From positions 372,001 through 436,000 of the forward strand of contig NZ_CANKZF010000003.1 in NCBI RefSeq assembly GCF_947488515.1: DNA of 64,000 nucleotides, in the 5' to 3' direction. The position numbers and the translations under genes were made by a program. Source of the DNA: an uncultured Nocardioides sp. (GTDB lineage Bacteria; Actinomycetota; Actinomycetes; Propionibacteriales; Nocardioidaceae). This document shows, one piece after another, positions 17,097-25,794 of the stretch (positions are counted from its first letter, which is position 1; each line of letters opens with the position of its first letter). Below the pieces are notes generated by a model. That model had not been told where the DNA came from, searched no databases, and was given only the letters and a program-made list of their open reading frames with translations.

Positions 17097-17796
17097 GATG
17101 AAGGACGCCGTTCTCAGCTACGGCAAGATCGAGGCGCTGCACGGCATCAGCGTGCACGTCGAGGAGGGCGAGGTCGTCTCGCTGATCGGCGCCAACGGTG
17201 CCGGCAAGACCTCGACCATGCGAGCCCTCTCCGGCGTGCGCGGGCTCTCGGCCGGGTCGGTGGTGTTCGACGGTCAGGACGTCACCAAGATGCGGGCCGA
17301 CCAGCGCCTGCGCAAGGGTCTCGTGCTCTGCCCCGAGGGCCGAGGGATCTTCCCCGGCATGACGGTCACCGAGAACCTCAACATGGGCGCCTACACCCGC
17401 AAGGACAAGTCGGCCATCGACGAGGACTACGACCGGGTGTTCGACCTCTTCCCGCGCCTGCTGGAGCGCAAGAAGCAGATCGCCGGCACGATGTCGGGTG
17501 GTGAGCAGCAGATGCTCGCCATCGGTCGCGCCCTCATGTCGCGCCCCAAGCTGCTGATGCTCGACGAGCCGTCGATGGGCCTTGCCCCGATGCTGATCCA
17601 GCAGATCTTCGACATCATCACCGAGATCTCGCAGCAGGGGACGACCATCCTCGTCGTGGAGCAGAACGCCAAGCAGGCGCTCTCGCGCAGCGACCGGGCC
17701 TACGTCCTCGAGACCGGCAACATCGTGAAGACCGGCACGGGTCCCGAGCTCCTCGACGACCCGTCGGTGCGTGAGGCCTACCTCGGCGTAGCCTGA
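17086..17796 (+). CDS. livF: Branched-chain amino acid ABC transporter, ATP-binding protein
   Basis: LivF is the second ATPase of the importer. The 236-residue protein has the standard LivF length and motifs: Walker A GANGAGKTS, the signature MSGGEQQMLAIGRAL, Walker B LLMLDEPSMGLAP and the switch region LVVEQNAKQAL. It is the last gene of the livKHMGF set. The stop is followed by a short dyad (ATCCC/GGGAT) and by a -10-like box that would serve the next gene. Confidence 0.96.
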   Translation: MLLEMKDAVLSYGKIEALHGISVHVEEGEVVSLIGANGAGKTSTMRALSGVRGLSAGSVVFDGQDVTKMRADQRLRKGLVLCPEGRGIFPGMTVTENLNMGAYTRKDKSAIDEDYDRVFDLFPRLLERKKQIAGTMSGGEQQMLAIGRALMSRPKLLMLDEPSMGLAPMLIQQIFDIITEISQQGTTILVVEQNAKQALSRSDRAYVLETGNIVKTGTGPELLDDPSVREAYLGVA

Positions 17797-17811
17797 TCCC
17801 GCCAACGGGGA

Positions 17812-17817
17812 TAGGGT
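17812..17817 (+). promoter_or_regulatory. Candidate -10 element for the acetyltransferase gene
   Basis: TAGGGT lies 15 bases after the livF stop. It would give a leader of about 60 bases to ATG 17887, which has AGGAAG upstream. GTG 17860 is an in-frame alternative start with no clear ribosome site. Confidence 0.4.
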
Positions 17818-17886
17818 CTGTCCCGGCGTGGTGCCGCGAGAGGGCGGCAGGGGGCCACGGTGGGTGCTCGAGGAAGTGGTGGGTCG

Positions 17887-18456
17887 ATGAGTCGCACGCC
17901 GGTGACCGTACGCGTGGCGGAGACCACGGACGTCCCCTCGCTGCGTGAGCTGTGGGGTGACATCCTGCGGCGCGGTGCGCTCGACGAGCAGCTCGCCGAC
18001 GTGGCCGGGATCGTGGCGACCGCCGACTCCCGCGAGGACCAGTGCGTGGTCGTCGCGGAGGTCGACGGTGAGGTCGCGGGCGCGGTCTACCTCGAGGCGA
18101 CGACGTTCACCCCGCTCAACCTCGAGCGGGCCGTCCTGGCGGTGTCACCGCACGTGTTCACCCAGTTCCGGCGCAAGGGCGTGGGCAGCGCGCTGATGGA
18201 GGCCGCCTGCCGCTTCGCCGAGCAGCACGGCATCAGCCACGTCCAGACGGCCGCCGCCGCCGAGGCGCGCGACGCCAACCGCTTCATGGCGCGGCTGTCG
18301 TTCACCCCGCAGGCGACCCTGCGGGCGGCCACCACCAGCGCGGTGCGTGCCCGGCTGCCGCAGTCGCGGCAGGCGACGCCGGCGGCGACCAGCCGGCAGC
18401 GGATCGACCGGGTCCTCGCGGCCCGCCGGATCCGGCGCGAGCGCGTCCCGGGCTGA
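17887..18456 (+). CDS. GNAT-family N-acetyltransferase
   Basis: This 189-residue protein has a GNAT fold over about residues 5-140. The acetyl-CoA-binding loop is seen as FRRKGVGSALMEAAC, matching the R/Q-x-x-G-x-G/A motif, and is followed by EARDANRFMARLSF. The last 45 residues are basic and rich in R and A, perhaps a disordered or nucleic-acid-binding tail. The substrate is unknown. It lies between the liv operon and a convergent thioesterase gene, with 48 bases between the two stops. ATG 17887 was chosen for its AGGAAG site. Confidence 0.85.
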   Translation: MSRTPVTVRVAETTDVPSLRELWGDILRRGALDEQLADVAGIVATADSREDQCVVVAEVDGEVAGAVYLEATTFTPLNLERAVLAVSPHVFTQFRRKGVGSALMEAACRFAEQHGISHVQTAAAAEARDANRFMARLSFTPQATLRAATTSAVRARLPQSRQATPAATSRQRIDRVLAARRIRRERVPG

Positions 18457-18504
18457 GCCGGGGACCACGCCGCTGCCGAGACCGCCGGGAGCTCCGGGAG
18501 CGCG

Positions 18505-18960
18505 TCAGGGCTTCGGTGCGTCCAGGAGCGCGCAGGTGATGCGCGAGGTGCACACGCGTCGGCCCTGCTCGTCGGTGATCACGATGTCGTACGACGTCGA
18601 GGACCGGCCGAGGTGGATGGCGGTCGCGACACCGGTGACCAGGCCCGACGTGGCCGCGCGGTGGTGGGTGGCGTTGATGTCCACCCCGACGGCGATCTTC
18701 GCCGGGTAGGCGTGGATGGCCGACCCGATGGAGCCCAGGGTCTCGGCGAGCACGACGGACGCGCCGCCGTGCAGCAGCCCGAACGGCTGGGTGTTGCCCT
18801 CGACGGGCATGGTCGCGACGACCCGCTCCGCGGCGACCTCGACGAGCTGCACGCCCATCTTGTCGTTGAGGCGACCGTTGCCCTGCGGGAGGAAGGCGAT
18901 GAGCTCCTCGACGCTCAGGTCGGCCAGCGACGTGGGAGGGGTGCCGGGTGTCTCGCTCAT
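18505..18960 (-). CDS. PaaI-family hotdog-fold thioesterase
   Basis: This 151-residue protein has the hotdog thioesterase fold of the PaaI/MenI group. The characteristic segment QPFGLLHGGASVVLAETLGS carries the HGG turn and the catalytic acidic residue about seven positions later. The tail TSRITCALLD is typical of the last strand. Members hydrolyse acyl-CoA esters, including phenylacetyl-CoA-derived thioesters and the dihydroxynaphthoyl-CoA of menaquinone synthesis. The substrate here cannot be assigned. It is divergent from polA across 84 bases. ATG 18960 begins MSETPGTPP. Confidence 0.9.
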   Translation of the reverse strand: MSETPGTPPTSLADLSVEELIAFLPQGNGRLNDKMGVQLVEVAAERVVATMPVEGNTQPFGLLHGGASVVLAETLGSIGSAIHAYPAKIAVGVDINATHHRAATSGLVTGVATAIHLGRSSTSYDIVITDEQGRRVCTSRITCALLDAPKP

Positions 18961-19032
18961 GGCGTCATTGTGTCCGAGCGGGACGGGCTGACGGCGCCGG
19001 GGCTGGGGACGTCCGGTGTCGGTGGCGGCCGA

Positions 19033-19038
19033 TAGAGT
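19033..19038 (+). promoter_or_regulatory. -10 box of a leaderless polA transcript
   Basis: TAGAGT is followed by six bases and GTG 19045. No ribosome binding site separates them, so the polA message is probably leaderless. Confidence 0.5.
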
Positions 19039-19044
19039 CGGCGG

Positions 19045-21747
19045 GTGCCTGAGACGAGCGAGTCGACCCGCCCCCGCCTCCTCCTGCTGGACGGCCACTC
19101 CCTGGCCTACCGGGCGTTCTTCGCGCTGCCGGTGGAGAACTTCGCGACCGCCTCCGGCCAGCACACCAACGCGGTCTACGGCTTCACCTCGATGCTGGTC
19201 AACGTCCTGCGCGACGAGAAGCCCACGCACGTGGCGGTCGCCTTCGACAAGTCGCGCCAGACCTTCCGGCTCGAGCAATACAGCGACTACAAGGCCAAGC
19301 GCAACAAGACGCCCGACGAGTTCGGCAGCCAGCTGCCGCTGATCCGCCGGGTGCTCGATGCGCTCCACGTCCAGCACCTGTCGATGGACGGCTTCGAGGC
19401 CGACGACATCATCGCGACCCTCGCCACCCAGGGGCTGGCCGAGGGCATGCAGGTGCTGATCATGACCGGCGACCGCGACTCGATCCAGCTCGTCACCGAG
19501 GACTCGACGGTCCTCTACACGATGCGCGGGGTCAGCGAGCTGGCGCGGCTCACCCCGGCCGCGGTGCAGGAGAAGTACGGCGTCCCGCCCCACCGCTACC
19601 CCGAGCTCGCCGCCATCGTGGGCGAGACCTCCGACAACCTGCCCGGTGTGCCGGGCGTCGGTCAGGGCTACGCCGCGAAGTGGATCAACCAGTTCGACGG
19701 CCTCGACAACGTCATCGCCCGCGCCGACGAGATCCCCGGCAAGAAGGGCGAGGCGTTGCGCGCCCACCTCGGCGACGTCATCCGCAACCGCCAGCTCAAC
19801 GCGCTCGTGCGCGACCTGACGCTGCCGGTGCGTCCCGACGGGCTCGCCCGGCAGCCGTGGGACCGCACCGCCGGCCTCGAGCTCCTCGACGAGCTCGAGT
19901 TCCGCGGCGAGCTGCGCACCCGGTTGCTCGACACCATCGACCCCGATCCCGACGACGCCGTCGAGGCCGAGGCGGGCTTCGAGCTCGACGGTCGCCGCCT
20001 GGCCGCGGGCGAGGCCGCCTCGTGGCTCGACCAGCACGCGCCCGGGGGCACGCGTGTGGGGGTCTCCGTCCAAGGGAGCTGGCGCGCCGGCACGGGCGAG
20101 GTGCTCTCCCTCGCCGTGGCGACCCGCGAGGGGCAGGCGGGGTGGCTCGACGTGGCGGAGCTCGGCGCGGACGACGACGCTGCTGTTGCGGCGTGGCTGA
20201 CCGACCCGGAGCGCCCCAAGGCGATCCACGACGCCAAGGGGCCCAGGCTCGCGCTGGCCGCGCGGGGCTGGGACCTCGCCGGGCTCGAGGTCGACACCGC
20301 GCTCGCGGCCTACCTGGTCCAGCCCGACCAGCGCTCCTACGACCTCGCCGACCTGACCCTGCGCTACCTCAAGCGCGAGCTGCGCCAGGACGCCGTCGAC
20401 GCCGACCAGCTCAGCTTCGACGCGATGGACGACACCACGGCCAGCGACACCGCGATGCTGACCGCCCGGGCCGTCCTCGACCTCGCCGACGCACTCGACG
20501 ACGCGGTCGACGAGCACGGCGGCACCCAGCTGCTGCGCGAGGTCGAGCTCCCGCTCATCGGCACCCTCGCGCGCATGGAGCAGGTGGGCATCGCGGTCGA
20601 CACCGACTACCTCGAGGGCCTCGAGTCGGAGTTCAGCGACCAGGTGCGCGCTGCGGCGACCGACGCCTACGACGTCATCGGCAAGGAGATCAACCTCGGC
20701 TCGCCCAAGCAGCTGCAGGTGGTGCTGTTCGACGAGCTGGACATGCCCAAGACCAAGCGCACCAAGACCGGTTACACCACCGACGCCGACGCCCTGCAGC
20801 AGCTCTTCGAGAAGACCGAGCACCCGTTCCTGCAGCACCTGCTGCGACACCGGGACGTGATCCGGCTGCGCCAGACCGTGGAGGGGCTGCTCAAGACCGT
20901 CGCCTCCGACGGCCGCATCCACACGACCTACAACCAGATCATCGCCGCGACGGGCCGGCTCTCGAGCACCGACCCCAACCTGCAGAACATCCCGATCCGC
21001 ACCGAGGCCGGTCGCCGCATCCGAGAGGGCTTCGTCGTCGGCGAGGCCGGTGAGTCGCTGATGACCGCCGACTACAGCCAGATCGAGATGCGGATCATGG
21101 CCCACCTGTCTGAGGACGCGCTGCTCATCGAGGCGTTCCGGTCCGGCCAGGACTTCCACTCCATCACGGCCGCCCGCGTCTTCGGCGTCGCCGCCGAGGA
21201 CGTCAGCGTCGAGCAGCGCGCCAAGATCAAGGCGATGAACTACGGCCTCGCCTACGGCCTCTCCGCCTTCGGCCTCTCGCAGCAGCTGCGCATCTCGACC
21301 TCCGAGGCCAAGGGCCTCATGGACGAGTACTTCGAGACCTTCGGGGGCGTGCGCGACTACCTCGGCGGGATCGTCGACGAGGCACGGCGTTCGGGCTTCA
21401 CCGAGACGATCCTCGGTCGTCGCCGCTACCTGCCCGACCTCACCAGCGACAACAGGCAGCGTCGCGAGACGGCCGAGCGGATGGCGCTCAACGCGCCCAT
21501 CCAGGGCTCGGCGGCCGACCTGATCAAGGTGGCCATGCTGGGCGTCGAGCGCGCCCTCGTCGAGCACGGCCTGCGCTCGCGGATGCTGCTCCAGGTGCAC
21601 GACGAGCTCGTGCTCGAGGTGGCGCCGGGGGAGCACGACGAGCTCGCCGAGATCGTCCGCGCCGAGATGGGCGGCGCCGCCGACCTCACCGTCCCGCTCG
21701 ACGTCTCCATCGGCACCGGGCGCAGCTGGCACGACGCCGCCCACTGA
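19045..21747 (+). CDS. polA: DNA polymerase I
   Basis: PolA fills gaps and removes RNA primers during replication and repair. The 900-residue protein has the 5' nuclease domain first (LLLLDGHSLAYRAFF, then DGFEADDIIATLA and GETSDNLPGVPGVG). A degenerate 3'-5' exonuclease domain lacks the proofreading acids, as usual in actinobacteria. The polymerase domain follows, with motif A DYSQIEMRIMAHLS, motif B KAMNYGLAYG and motif C LQVHDELVLE. The start GTG 19045 follows a TAGAGT box by six bases. The gene ends 51 bases before a convergent exporter gene, with a CCGCTCGAGCGG palindrome in between. Confidence 0.97.
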   Translation: MPETSESTRPRLLLLDGHSLAYRAFFALPVENFATASGQHTNAVYGFTSMLVNVLRDEKPTHVAVAFDKSRQTFRLEQYSDYKAKRNKTPDEFGSQLPLIRRVLDALHVQHLSMDGFEADDIIATLATQGLAEGMQVLIMTGDRDSIQLVTEDSTVLYTMRGVSELARLTPAAVQEKYGVPPHRYPELAAIVGETSDNLPGVPGVGQGYAAKWINQFDGLDNVIARADEIPGKKGEALRAHLGDVIRNRQLNALVRDLTLPVRPDGLARQPWDRTAGLELLDELEFRGELRTRLLDTIDPDPDDAVEAEAGFELDGRRLAAGEAASWLDQHAPGGTRVGVSVQGSWRAGTGEVLSLAVATREGQAGWLDVAELGADDDAAVAAWLTDPERPKAIHDAKGPRLALAARGWDLAGLEVDTALAAYLVQPDQRSYDLADLTLRYLKRELRQDAVDADQLSFDAMDDTTASDTAMLTARAVLDLADALDDAVDEHGGTQLLREVELPLIGTLARMEQVGIAVDTDYLEGLESEFSDQVRAAATDAYDVIGKEINLGSPKQLQVVLFDELDMPKTKRTKTGYTTDADALQQLFEKTEHPFLQHLLRHRDVIRLRQTVEGLLKTVASDGRIHTTYNQIIAATGRLSSTDPNLQNIPIRTEAGRRIREGFVVGEAGESLMTADYSQIEMRIMAHLSEDALLIEAFRSGQDFHSITAARVFGVAAEDVSVEQRAKIKAMNYGLAYGLSAFGLSQQLRISTSEAKGLMDEYFETFGGVRDYLGGIVDEARRSGFTETILGRRRYLPDLTSDNRQRRETAERMALNAPIQGSAADLIKVAMLGVERALVEHGLRSRMLLQVHDELVLEVAPGEHDELAEIVRAEMGGAADLTVPLDVSIGTGRSWHDAAH

Positions 21748-21770
21748 TCGGCCGGACCTGCCGGGTCGGG

Positions 21771-21782
21771 CCGCTCGAGCGG
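21771..21782. terminator. Palindrome between convergent polA and flippase genes
   Basis: CCGCTCGAGCGG is a perfect 12-bp palindrome, with nearly symmetrical G and C runs extending it on both sides. It lies 23 bases after the polA stop and 16 bases before the end of the opposing gene, so it may work as a shared terminator. There is no loop in the core, so the hairpin would need to open its centre. Confidence 0.35.
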
Positions 21783-21798
21783 GCCGGGCGGTCGAGAC

Positions 21799-23049
21799 TC
21801 AGCCCGCCGGAGCGGGCGCGACCTCCGCGGGAGTCGCGGTCCGGGCGAGCCTCAGGCTCAGGAGGGTCAGCACCACCAGCAGCGCTGTGTCGACGGCGAG
21901 CACCGACGTCACCAGCCCCGCCACGGTGTCGGCCTGCAGCCCCAGCACCACGAGTGCGACCAGGGCCGCCCAGACGAGGAGCACGGAGCGTCGCGCCTGG
22001 CGCGCCAGCACGGCGTACACCTGCAGCTGCAGCATGGCGAGGACCGTGCCGAGGGCCGCGAACACCCAGAGCAACCCTTCGACCTCGCTGAAGTCGGCCC
22101 CGCCGACGAAGATCATCGCCACGCCCGACAGCAGCTGGGCCGCTGCCACGGCGAGCGCACCGATGGCGCCGATGGCGACCAGACTGCGCACGAGGGCGCG
22201 TTGGCGTCGCTCGGGGGAGGCCATGTCGGGGAAGGCGACCACGACGACGAACTGCGGCAGGAAGAGCATCACCTTGGTCATGATCAGGCCGGCTGCGTAG
22301 AGCCCCGCGTCGTGCTCGTCGAGCACGTTGCGCGCGATGACGATGTCGACGCTGGACAGGGCGAAGAAGACGAACAGCACCTGGGCGTTGTTCACGCTCT
22401 CCATCAGCATGGCGCGGGCGGTGTGCTCCGGCGCGGCCGCCTCGGGCGTACGACGCTCCCGCAGCACCCACCACCCGACGAGCACCGGGAACACGTAGCC
22501 CAGCGCGACCCCGAGGACGGCGCTCGTGGCGTCGGGGCGCCAGAGGATCAGGGCGAGGCCCACGACGAGCCGGGGGATGCCGCTGGCGAGGTAGAACACG
22601 GACAGGGCGCCCCACCGGCGCTCGCCCTGCAGGACCCCGGCCTGGCCGCCGGCCAGCGTGAGGGGGACCACCGCTCCGGCAAGGATCACGGCGGTGAGCA
22701 CGTGGTCGAGGGCGAGCACCCAGGTGACGACGGGCGCCAGTGCCAGCATGACGAGGCCGGCGACGAGCGACACCCGGACCGACAGCTTGAGGATCGACTG
22801 CTCGATGGCGGCGACGTTGTCGCGGTCGACCGCGATCCGGCGGGCCGCGGTGGCCTGCAGCCCGAGGGCGCCGACCTGGACGACGATGAGCAGACCGAGG
22901 CAGGCGGCGAGGGCGCCGAACTCGCTCGGTCCCATGATCCGCGCCGCGAGCATCGTGAAGCCGTAGGTGGCGACGTTCATGACGCTGGTGGCGACGGCCA
23001 CGGCGCTGCCGTCGAGGGTGCGCGGGCGCGCGGTGCTCGAGGCGGTCAC
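21799..23049 (-). CDS. Polysaccharide flippase-like membrane protein (MOP superfamily)
   Basis: This 416-residue protein has about 12 hydrophobic segments and resembles Wzx/MurJ-like exporters of the MOP superfamily, which move lipid-linked sugars across the membrane. The opening segment VAVATSVMNVATYGFTMLAARIMGPSEFGALAAC is typical of the first two helices of this family (the first 20 residues of it carry the pattern). The start is a GTG at 23049. The gene runs toward polA and begins 47 bases after the end of a methyltransferase gene on the same strand. It is the first member of the surface-glycan region that continues to about 34.2 kb. Its substrate is unknown. Confidence 0.8.
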   Translation of the reverse strand: MTASSTARPRTLDGSAVAVATSVMNVATYGFTMLAARIMGPSEFGALAACLGLLIVVQVGALGLQATAARRIAVDRDNVAAIEQSILKLSVRVSLVAGLVMLALAPVVTWVLALDHVLTAVILAGAVVPLTLAGGQAGVLQGERRWGALSVFYLASGIPRLVVGLALILWRPDATSAVLGVALGYVFPVLVGWWVLRERRTPEAAAPEHTARAMLMESVNNAQVLFVFFALSSVDIVIARNVLDEHDAGLYAAGLIMTKVMLFLPQFVVVVAFPDMASPERRQRALVRSLVAIGAIGALAVAAAQLLSGVAMIFVGGADFSEVEGLLWVFAALGTVLAMLQLQVYAVLARQARRSVLLVWAALVALVVLGLQADTVAGLVTSVLAVDTALLVVLTLLSLRLARTATPAEVAPAPAG

Positions 23050-23095
23050 TGCGGCATCCTAGGGCGGCGACCCGCCGCCGACCGCACTGGCGCGC

Positions 23096-23806
23096 TCAGT
23101 AGGGGTCCGCGTCGCCGCGGTGCCCCAGCAGGCGCGCCACCGGTCGGGCACGCAGCCGCAGCAGCACCTTGACCACCAGGTTGCGCACGAACCACGGCAC
23201 CTCCCGCAGCACGCGCGCGCGGTCACGAGCGGTGGGTCGTCCCACCTCGAAGCGCGCCAGCGAGCCCGTCCGGCCGAGGTAGCGGTGCCGACCGCCCAGC
23301 TTCGCGGTGTCGCGCAGGACGGCGAGCGTGACGCCCAACGACGAGAACGCGTCGTGGACGAGGAGCGTGTCGCCGGGCAGCAGGAAGCGGCTCCAGGCCA
23401 TGTCGTCGAGGCACGACCACATGTCGTGCTTGCCGTCGACGTAGACGAGCCGGACCTGCCGGGTCCACTCCTCGCGGACCGCGCGGCTGGTGGCGACCCG
23501 CACGTCCACCCAGCCGTCGACGCCGGCCAGCGCCAGGTGGGCGCGGAAGCGTTGCTCGGTGTCGGGACGGCCGTAGCGCCAGTCGTCGGGGAAGGGGTCG
23601 ATCGCGGTGACCTCGGCACCTGCGCCCGCCAGGACCACCGTGGAGCGACCGAGGTGGCTGCCGACCTCGACCACCCGGTCCGGCGCCACCGCTCGCGCGG
23701 CGTCGTGGAGGACGCGCGCCTGGTCCTCGGTGAGCCACCCGTCGATGTCCCGGGCCACCTGCCAGACGACCTCGAAGTCGCGAGCGCGTTCGGTCCGGTC
23801 CGGCAC
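23096..23806 (-). CDS. Class I SAM-dependent methyltransferase
   Basis: This 236-residue protein has a Rossmann-type methyltransferase fold. Motif I is VVEVGSHLGRSTVVLAG, followed by the acidic segment AIDPFPDDW and the loop LVYVDGKHDMWS typical of the Methyltransf_24 group. The C-terminal part is basic and amphipathic and could touch the membrane. GTG 23806 was chosen because it lies six bases after a TATGCT -10 box. Upstream codons are not supported by any ribosome site. It is co-directional with the flippase gene. The methyl acceptor is unknown. A sugar or another polysaccharide building block is the likely class, from context only. Confidence 0.8.
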   Translation of the reverse strand: MPDRTERARDFEVVWQVARDIDGWLTEDQARVLHDAARAVAPDRVVEVGSHLGRSTVVLAGAGAEVTAIDPFPDDWRYGRPDTEQRFRAHLALAGVDGWVDVRVATSRAVREEWTRQVRLVYVDGKHDMWSCLDDMAWSRFLLPGDTLLVHDAFSSLGVTLAVLRDTAKLGGRHRYLGRTGSLARFEVGRPTARDRARVLREVPWFVRNLVVKVLLRLRARPVARLLGHRGDADPY

Positions 23807-23812
23807 CGGGAC

Positions 23813-23822
23813 AGCATAGGGT
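23813..23822. promoter_or_regulatory. Overlapping divergent -10 boxes for two leaderless genes
   Basis: The ten bases AGCATAGGGT contain TAGGGT on the plus strand (23817-23822), six bases before GTG 23829. They also contain TATGCT on the minus strand (23818-23813), six bases before GTG 23806. The two -10 boxes share two base pairs, and the two start codons are only 22 bases apart. Confidence 0.6.
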
Positions 23823-23828
23823 GGCGCG

Positions 23829-25571
23829 GTGGTGCCGACGCCCAGGACGACGCCGAGACGTCGGCAGTGGCAGGACTGGGCCGTCGTCCTGTGGCCCCTG
23901 GTGCTCGGCACCGTCCTGCTGCTCCCGCTCCTCACCCGGCCCGGTCACCCCCTCGCCCGCGACCTCGTGTTCGTCCCGCGGCAGCCGTTCACCGACGCGA
24001 CGTGGGGTCTCGGCGACGTGGCGCCACGGGCAGTGCCCCTGGACTCCGTGGTCGCCACCCTCACCCACGTCGTCGACGGGGGAGTGCTGGCCCGGGTCGT
24101 GCTGCTGCTCACGCTCGCTCTCCTCGGCTGGGGGGCGGCCAGGTTGGTGTCGCCGCTGGGACGCACGGCCCAGCTCGTCGCCTCCGGGGTCGCGGTGTGG
24201 AACGCCTACGTCGTGGAACGTCTCGCCCTCGGGCAGTGGGCGCTGCTGCTCGGCTGTGCCGCGCTCCCGTGGCTCGTCCTCGCGGCGATGCGCTACCGCC
24301 GAGACGGCCGCGCGAGCGACCTGGCCGCGGCGGTGGCGTGGACAGCGCTGGCGTCGCTGACGCCCACGGGTGGCCTGCTCGCGCTGGCCGGACTGGTCGC
24401 AGCGGCGACCCCGCACGTACGACGCCTCGCGACGCTCGTGCTCGCAGGGGTGCTGCTCCAGGCCCCGTGGGTCGTCGCGGCCGTCACCGGACCGGCGGGG
24501 GCCGTGTCGGACGCCTCCGGGGTGGCGGCCTTCGCACCGGACACCGATTCCCGGTTCGGTCCGGTGGTTGCCCTCATCGGGCTCGGCGGGATCTGGGACG
24601 CTCGCTCCGAGCCTGCCTCGCGGACCACCTGGTTCGCCCTCGTGGCGGCAGTGCTCGTGGTGCTGGTGGTCGTCCTGGGGCTGCCCACCCTGCGGCGCGC
24701 CTGGGGAGCCGGCGACACGGCCCGCTGGTGCGCGCTGGCCGCCGTCACTGCCGGCGTCGCCCTCGTGGCCGCGACGCCGTGGGGCCTGCACGCGATGACG
24801 GCCCTGGTCGAGTCGGTGCCGGGCGCCGGTCTGCTCCGCGACACCCAGAAGCTGCTGGGGCCCAGCGTCGTGCTGGTGTCGGCGTGCGCCGGCGCCTGTG
24901 CCGCGCGCGTCGTCCGGCGCGCGGCGGGCAGCGACGTCGCTCCGCTGGCCACCCTCGTGCTGGTCATGGCTCCCGTGCTGGTCCTGCCGGACGCCACCAC
25001 CGAGACCTGGCCGACGGTGACACCGGTGGAGATCCCCGCCGACCTGCACGAGGTCGCAGACCGGCTGGCGGGGGAGCCGGGCACCGTGGTGACCCTGCCG
25101 TGGCGCTCGTACCGCTCCTTCGCGTGGGGGCGACAGGGGCAGACCTCCTCCGACCCGCTCACCCGCATGGCGGACGCCGACGTGGTCGTGAGCGACTCCC
25201 TGCAGGTGGGGTCGGTGCTGGTGCCGGGGGAGAGCCGCCTGGCCGCCGACATCGGCGCGGTGCTCGAGCGTGGCACGCCCGCCGACCTCGCGTCGCTCGG
25301 CGTCGAGTGGGTCGTGCTCTATCCCGACGACCCGGACGCCGCGCTCGTCGACACCGACGGGCTCGAGCAGGTGGTCGACGGGGAGCACGTCGAGCTCTAC
25401 CGGGTCCCCGGAGCCGTCGCGCGGGACGACGCTGACCCCGGCGCTCGCGCGCTCGCGGTGTGGGCCGCGCACGTGGTGGCACTCCTCATGGCGACCGCAG
25501 CTGTCCTCGTCGTCGCGAGTTCCCGGATCCGGGCGCGTCGAGATCGAGACGCGGAGCCGCAGGTCATGTAG
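23829..25571 (+). CDS. Polytopic membrane protein, possibly a GT-C glycosyltransferase related to AftD
   Basis: The 580-residue protein has an N-terminal membrane domain of about 10-12 helices (residues 15 to about 400), an extracytoplasmic domain of about 130 residues and one last membrane helix near the C-terminus. The pattern GQWALLLGCAALPWLVLAA and the later GLLRDTQKLLGP resemble GT-C polyprenyl-phosphate-sugar transferases of the AftD/DUF3367 group. If so, it is much shorter than AftD proteins of mycobacteria (about 1400 residues). The small gene that follows resembles DUF2613, whose gene lies next to aftD in mycobacteria, and this supports the link. Start GTG 23829 fits a leaderless transcript. 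Confidence 0.6.
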   Translation: MVPTPRTTPRRRQWQDWAVVLWPLVLGTVLLLPLLTRPGHPLARDLVFVPRQPFTDATWGLGDVAPRAVPLDSVVATLTHVVDGGVLARVVLLLTLALLGWGAARLVSPLGRTAQLVASGVAVWNAYVVERLALGQWALLLGCAALPWLVLAAMRYRRDGRASDLAAAVAWTALASLTPTGGLLALAGLVAAATPHVRRLATLVLAGVLLQAPWVVAAVTGPAGAVSDASGVAAFAPDTDSRFGPVVALIGLGGIWDARSEPASRTTWFALVAAVLVVLVVVLGLPTLRRAWGAGDTARWCALAAVTAGVALVAATPWGLHAMTALVESVPGAGLLRDTQKLLGPSVVLVSACAGACAARVVRRAAGSDVAPLATLVLVMAPVLVLPDATTETWPTVTPVEIPADLHEVADRLAGEPGTVVTLPWRSYRSFAWGRQGQTSSDPLTRMADADVVVSDSLQVGSVLVPGESRLAADIGAVLERGTPADLASLGVEWVVLYPDDPDAALVDTDGLEQVVDGEHVELYRVPGAVARDDADPGARALAVWAAHVVALLMATAAVLVVASSRIRARRDRDAEPQVM

Positions 25572-25606
25572 CCTAACGACCGGTAACTTCGTCAGAGGGA
25601 GACACA

Positions 25607-25792
25607 GTGAGCAGCACAGGCGGCGCAGCAGCAGGCGGTTCTTCGGCAGCCGGCATCGTCACCAGCATCGTGCTCCCCGTAGCCGTGGGGGCTCTGCTCG
25701 CCGCTGGCGCGCTGGGCGGTCTTGTCTACAGCCAGACGCAGGCACCCGAGACCAACCCCGCCAGCCAGGAAGTCCTGGTCTACGGCGACTGA
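25607..25792 (+). CDS. Small membrane protein, DUF2613-like
   Basis: This 61-residue protein has a Ser/Gly/Ala-rich N-terminus, one hydrophobic helix (about residues 17-42) and an extracytoplasmic tail ending LVYGD. The size, single helix and YGD ending resemble DUF2613 proteins such as the small secreted protein beside aftD in mycobacteria. That comparison is from memory. The GTG start has AGAGGGAG upstream, and a TAACTT box at 25585-25590 or TAGCCT overlapping the previous stop could start its own transcript. The function is unknown. Confidence 0.7.
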   Translation: MSSTGGAAAGGSSAAGIVTSIVLPVAVGALLAAGALGGLVYSQTQAPETNPASQEVLVYGD

Positions 25793-25794
25793 CG

